DNA of 7,570 bases from Desulfotomaculum sp. (GTDB lineage Bacteria; Bacillota; Desulfotomaculia; Desulfotomaculales; Nap2-2B). A program made the position numbers and the translations under genes. Below the pieces are notes generated by a model. It made no database searches and was not told the DNA's origin. It saw only the letters and a program-made list of their open reading frames with translations. Positions 5,495-7,570 of this stretch are shown piece by piece (within the stretch, counting starts at the first letter, position 1; the number at the start of each line of letters is the position of its first letter). The stretch is taken from positions 1-7,570 of the forward strand of contig DMIY01000186.1 of NCBI GenBank assembly GCA_003457075.1, read 5' to 3'.

Positions 5495-6520
5495 CTACTT
5501 TTGAAACAACTGTAGCACATCATTATACGTGATAAAAACAAAAAACAGCATCAATAACCCAAAACCTATCAGGTGAATAAAATTTTCCTTTACCGGATCC
5601 ACCGGCTGGCCGCGCAGCCGCTCGACAACTAAAAACATTATCCTGCTGCCATCCAACGCGGGAATAGGAAACAGATTAAACAAACCCAGATTTATACTTA
5701 AAAAGGCAGCTAGTTGGAGCAAACTAAAAATACCAAAGCCCGCCGCTTTTTTTATTTCCGACACTATCCTTACCGGCCCACCCAGATCTAACGGCGACTG
5801 ACCAGTGATCATCAGGCCAATAAACTGTACAATTAAAACCGTAACCCGCCCTGTGTATTCAGCGCCTTTAAACAGGGCGCTGAATAAATCCAGGCGCTGG
5901 ACCCGATTGACAGGGTAAATCCCTATCTTGCCCTGACCATGCTCATCCCGCATTGTTAATACATGGACTTCCTGTTGCCTGCCGGCACGTTCAATCGTGA
6001 GCTCAAGAACCTGGTCAGGATGAGCATTAATGATGGCAGACATCTTTCCCCACTGGTTTACCTGCTGACCATTAACAGCAACAACTCTGTCCCCCGGCTG
6101 TAAACCGGCATCAATCGCCGGCCCGCCGGGGAGCAGCCCTTCAACAGTGGTGGTAGGCAGCGGTAGACCATCAAACATAAAAACTACAACCAGCAACAAA
6201 ACTGCCAGCAAAAAGTTCATCAGCGGACCGGCAGAAATAACCATCATCCGCTGGAACACGGTTTTTTTATTGAAGGCCTGAGCTTCATCCTCTATTTTTT
6301 CTTCCGGCTCCATACCGGCCATCCGCACAAATCCGCCCAGCGGCAACACCCTGAAATTGTAAGCGGTTTCCCCTCTCACCACACCGGCCAATTTGAAGCC
6401 AAATCCAATGCTGAACTCGTGGATTTTGATGCCCACCAGTTTGGCAACAATGAAATGACCAAGTTCATGAAAAATAATCAACAACCCAAAAACGGCCAGC
6501 GAAGCCCATAACGTCTGCAT
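5495..6520 (-). CDS. rseP: RIP zinc metalloprotease RseP (site-2 protease)
   Basis: Intramembrane M50 metalloprotease that cuts transmembrane substrates such as anti-sigma factors and leftover signal peptides. The 341 residues fit the short Gram-positive form with a single PDZ domain. The first membrane segment (about 3-26) carries the zinc-binding HELGH at 18-22. The next segment (about 93-117) has SAGPLMNFLLA. The PDZ domain spans about 118-200 (GLQPGDRVVAVNG). Two further membrane segments follow, the third ending with NLFPIPALDG (282-291), where D290 is the third zinc ligand, and a last helix lies near 315-335. I chose ATG 6520 because GGAGG at 6533-6529 is 8 bases upstream; an in-frame TTG at 6535 overlaps dxr and has no site. 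It lies 4 bases after dxr, a common bacterial neighbour pair, and is surely co-transcribed with it. The substrate is not shown by the window. Confidence 0.95.
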   Translation of the reverse strand: MQTLWASLAVFGLLIIFHELGHFIVAKLVGIKIHEFSIGFGFKLAGVVRGETAYNFRVLPLGGFVRMAGMEPEEKIEDEAQAFNKKTVFQRMMVISAGPLMNFLLAVLLLVVVFMFDGLPLPTTTVEGLLPGGPAIDAGLQPGDRVVAVNGQQVNQWGKMSAIINAHPDQVLELTIERAGRQQEVHVLTMRDEHGQGKIGIYPVNRVQRLDLFSALFKGAEYTGRVTVLIVQFIGLMITGQSPLDLGGPVRIVSEIKKAAGFGIFSLLQLAAFLSINLGLFNLFPIPALDGSRIMFLVVERLRGQPVDPVKENFIHLIGFGLLMLFFVFITYNDVLQLFQK

Positions 6521-6524
6521 TTTA

Positions 6525-7570
6525 TCACCCTCCAACTATCTGCCAGGCCTGCTCGCGTGCCCAGTTGTCAGCAGCAAGCACCTCATCAATCTCATTATAC
6601 TCCATCACTTGATGCTTATCCATTACCCGCGCAACAATCTCAGGAATAGAAGCAAAACCAATCAGATGGGACAAAAAAGCTTCTACTGCTACTTCATTGG
6701 CAGCATTCAAAACAACCGGCATGGTACCTCCTGCCCGGCAGGCATCGAAAGCCAGGGAAAGACAGCGAAAGCGTCTTAAATCCGGCTGTTCGAAGGTCAA
6801 TTCACTCATGCTGCCCCAGTTTATTCTGGGCAATTGGTTGGACCAGCGAGAAGGATAAGTCAGCGCATATTGAATAGGTATACGCATATCCGGTACTCCT
6901 AACTGGGCCAGAGTGGAACCGTCAACAAATTCCACCATAGAATGGATAATGCTCTGGGGGTGTATAACTACCTGGATCTGATCATAGTTTACCCCAAACA
7001 ACCACCTTGCTTCAATAACTTCCAGACCTTTATTCATTAAAGTTGCTGAATCTACAGTAACTTTACGCCCCATTTTCCAGTTGGGATGGGCCAGTGCCAT
7101 TTCCACGCTCACTTTGGAAAGGTCAGCAGATTCCCGGCGAAAAGGACCTCCCGAAGCAGTCAGAATAATTCTGGCTACCTCCTCCCGGGGCGCCCCTTCC
7201 AGACACTGCCAGATGGCCGAGTGTTCACTGTCCACCGGCAAAATACGCACTTTGAATTGCCGTGCCAGTTCAATCACCAGCGAACCGGCGGTCACCAATG
7301 TTTCCTTGTTGGCCAAGGCAATGTCTTTACCTGCCCTGATGGCCGCCACCGTAGGAACAAGGCCGGTAATGCCGGGAACCGCGGTCAGCACCACATCTGC
7401 CTCAGAGCAAGCGGCCACAACTCTTAAACCGGAATCTCCCCGGCAAAGTTCGGGTAAGGTAGCCGGGTCCAAGTTGCGGGATAACTCATCCACTTCTTTT
7501 TCTCCGGCCAAGGCCACCACGCGGGGGCGAAACTCCAGAATCTGCTCTGCCAAAAGATTCCAGTTCTTCC
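6525..7570 (-). CDS. dxr: 1-deoxy-D-xylulose 5-phosphate reductoisomerase Dxr (5' end beyond window)
   Basis: Dxr makes 2-C-methyl-D-erythritol 4-phosphate from DXP with NADPH and a divalent metal, the first committed MEP-pathway step. The frame is open to the upper window edge: KNWNL precedes a TTG at 7553, so that TTG is internal and not the start. About 347 residues are visible, and roughly 40-50 N-terminal residues, including the Rossmann glycine motif, lie outside. Seen in order: ALANKET (NADPH site), LPVDSEHSAIWQ with metal ligands Asp and Glu near 7232-7224, TASGGPFRR, HPNWKMG, and VDSATLMNKGLEVIE with the third ligand Glu near 7022-7020. HPQSIIHSMVEF and PDMRIPIQYALTYP complete the catalytic part, and an alpha-helical C-terminal domain ends at WQIVGG. 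The stop TGA lies 4 bases before rseP. Upstream, cdsA would be the usual neighbour but is not visible. Confidence 0.96.
   Translation of the reverse strand, partial: KNWNLLAEQILEFRPRVVALAGEKEVDELSRNLDPATLPELCRGDSGLRVVAACSEADVVLTAVPGITGLVPTVAAIRAGKDIALANKETLVTAGSLVIELARQFKVRILPVDSEHSAIWQCLEGAPREEVARIILTASGGPFRRESADLSKVSVEMALAHPNWKMGRKVTVDSATLMNKGLEVIEARWLFGVNYDQIQVVIHPQSIIHSMVEFVDGSTLAQLGVPDMRIPIQYALTYPSRWSNQLPRINWGSMSELTFEQPDLRRFRCLSLAFDACRAGGTMPVVLNAANEVAVEAFLSHLIGFASIPEIVARVMDKHQVMEYNEIDEVLAADNWAREQAWQIVGG

Noticed and set aside
7086..7427. A 113-codon plus-strand open frame inside dxr
   Set aside because: Antisense to the Dxr metal- and substrate-binding region; no independent support.

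Overview
The window reads as ordinary chromosomal housekeeping DNA of a Gram-positive bacterium of the Clostridia. The Desulfotomaculum/Pelotomaculum-like Peptococcaceae are my best guess, from gene order and protein sequence style; no rRNA or other phylogenetic marker is present. Every gene is on the minus strand, so transcription runs from high to low coordinates. Coding density is high, and no stretch over 300 bases lacks a gene. I see no tRNA, rRNA, CRISPR array, transposase, prophage or defence gene.  Reading in the direction of transcription: dxr (5' end cut by the window edge, 7570-6525), rseP (6520-5495), ispG (5437-4368, broken by one apparent missing base), proS (4367-2613), a UgtP/MGDG-synthase-like GT28 glycosyltransferase (2532-1357), a 265-base intergenic leader with a good sigma-A promoter, rimP (1091-603), and nusA (606-1, 3' end cut by the window edge). 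The dxr-rseP-ispG-proS block is tightly packed: 4 bases between dxr and rseP, 57 between rseP and ispG, and none between ispG and proS (stop and start codons abut). It probably forms one operon for isoprenoid synthesis (MEP pathway), membrane proteolysis and prolyl-tRNA charging. rimP-nusA is a second, translationally coupled unit (GTGA overlap) for 30S maturation and transcription elongation, with its own promoter.  The glycosyltransferase between the two blocks is the accessory element. In many Firmicutes polC lies near this spot, but here a diacylglycerol-type glycosyltransferase sits there. Degenerate 7-base tandem repeats occur at both of its ends in opposite orientation, and they supply the last codons of the glycosyltransferase. 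A different heptad supplies part of the proS tail.  No new multi-gene system is visible. The points most worth a second look are: (1) the ispG frameshift, located exactly in the motif carrying the last iron-sulfur ligands; (2) a C-run/G-run leader before ispG that can form overlapping hairpins or a G-quadruplex over the ribosome binding site; (3) the heptad repeats around the glycosyltransferase; and (4) the leader hairpin before rimP.
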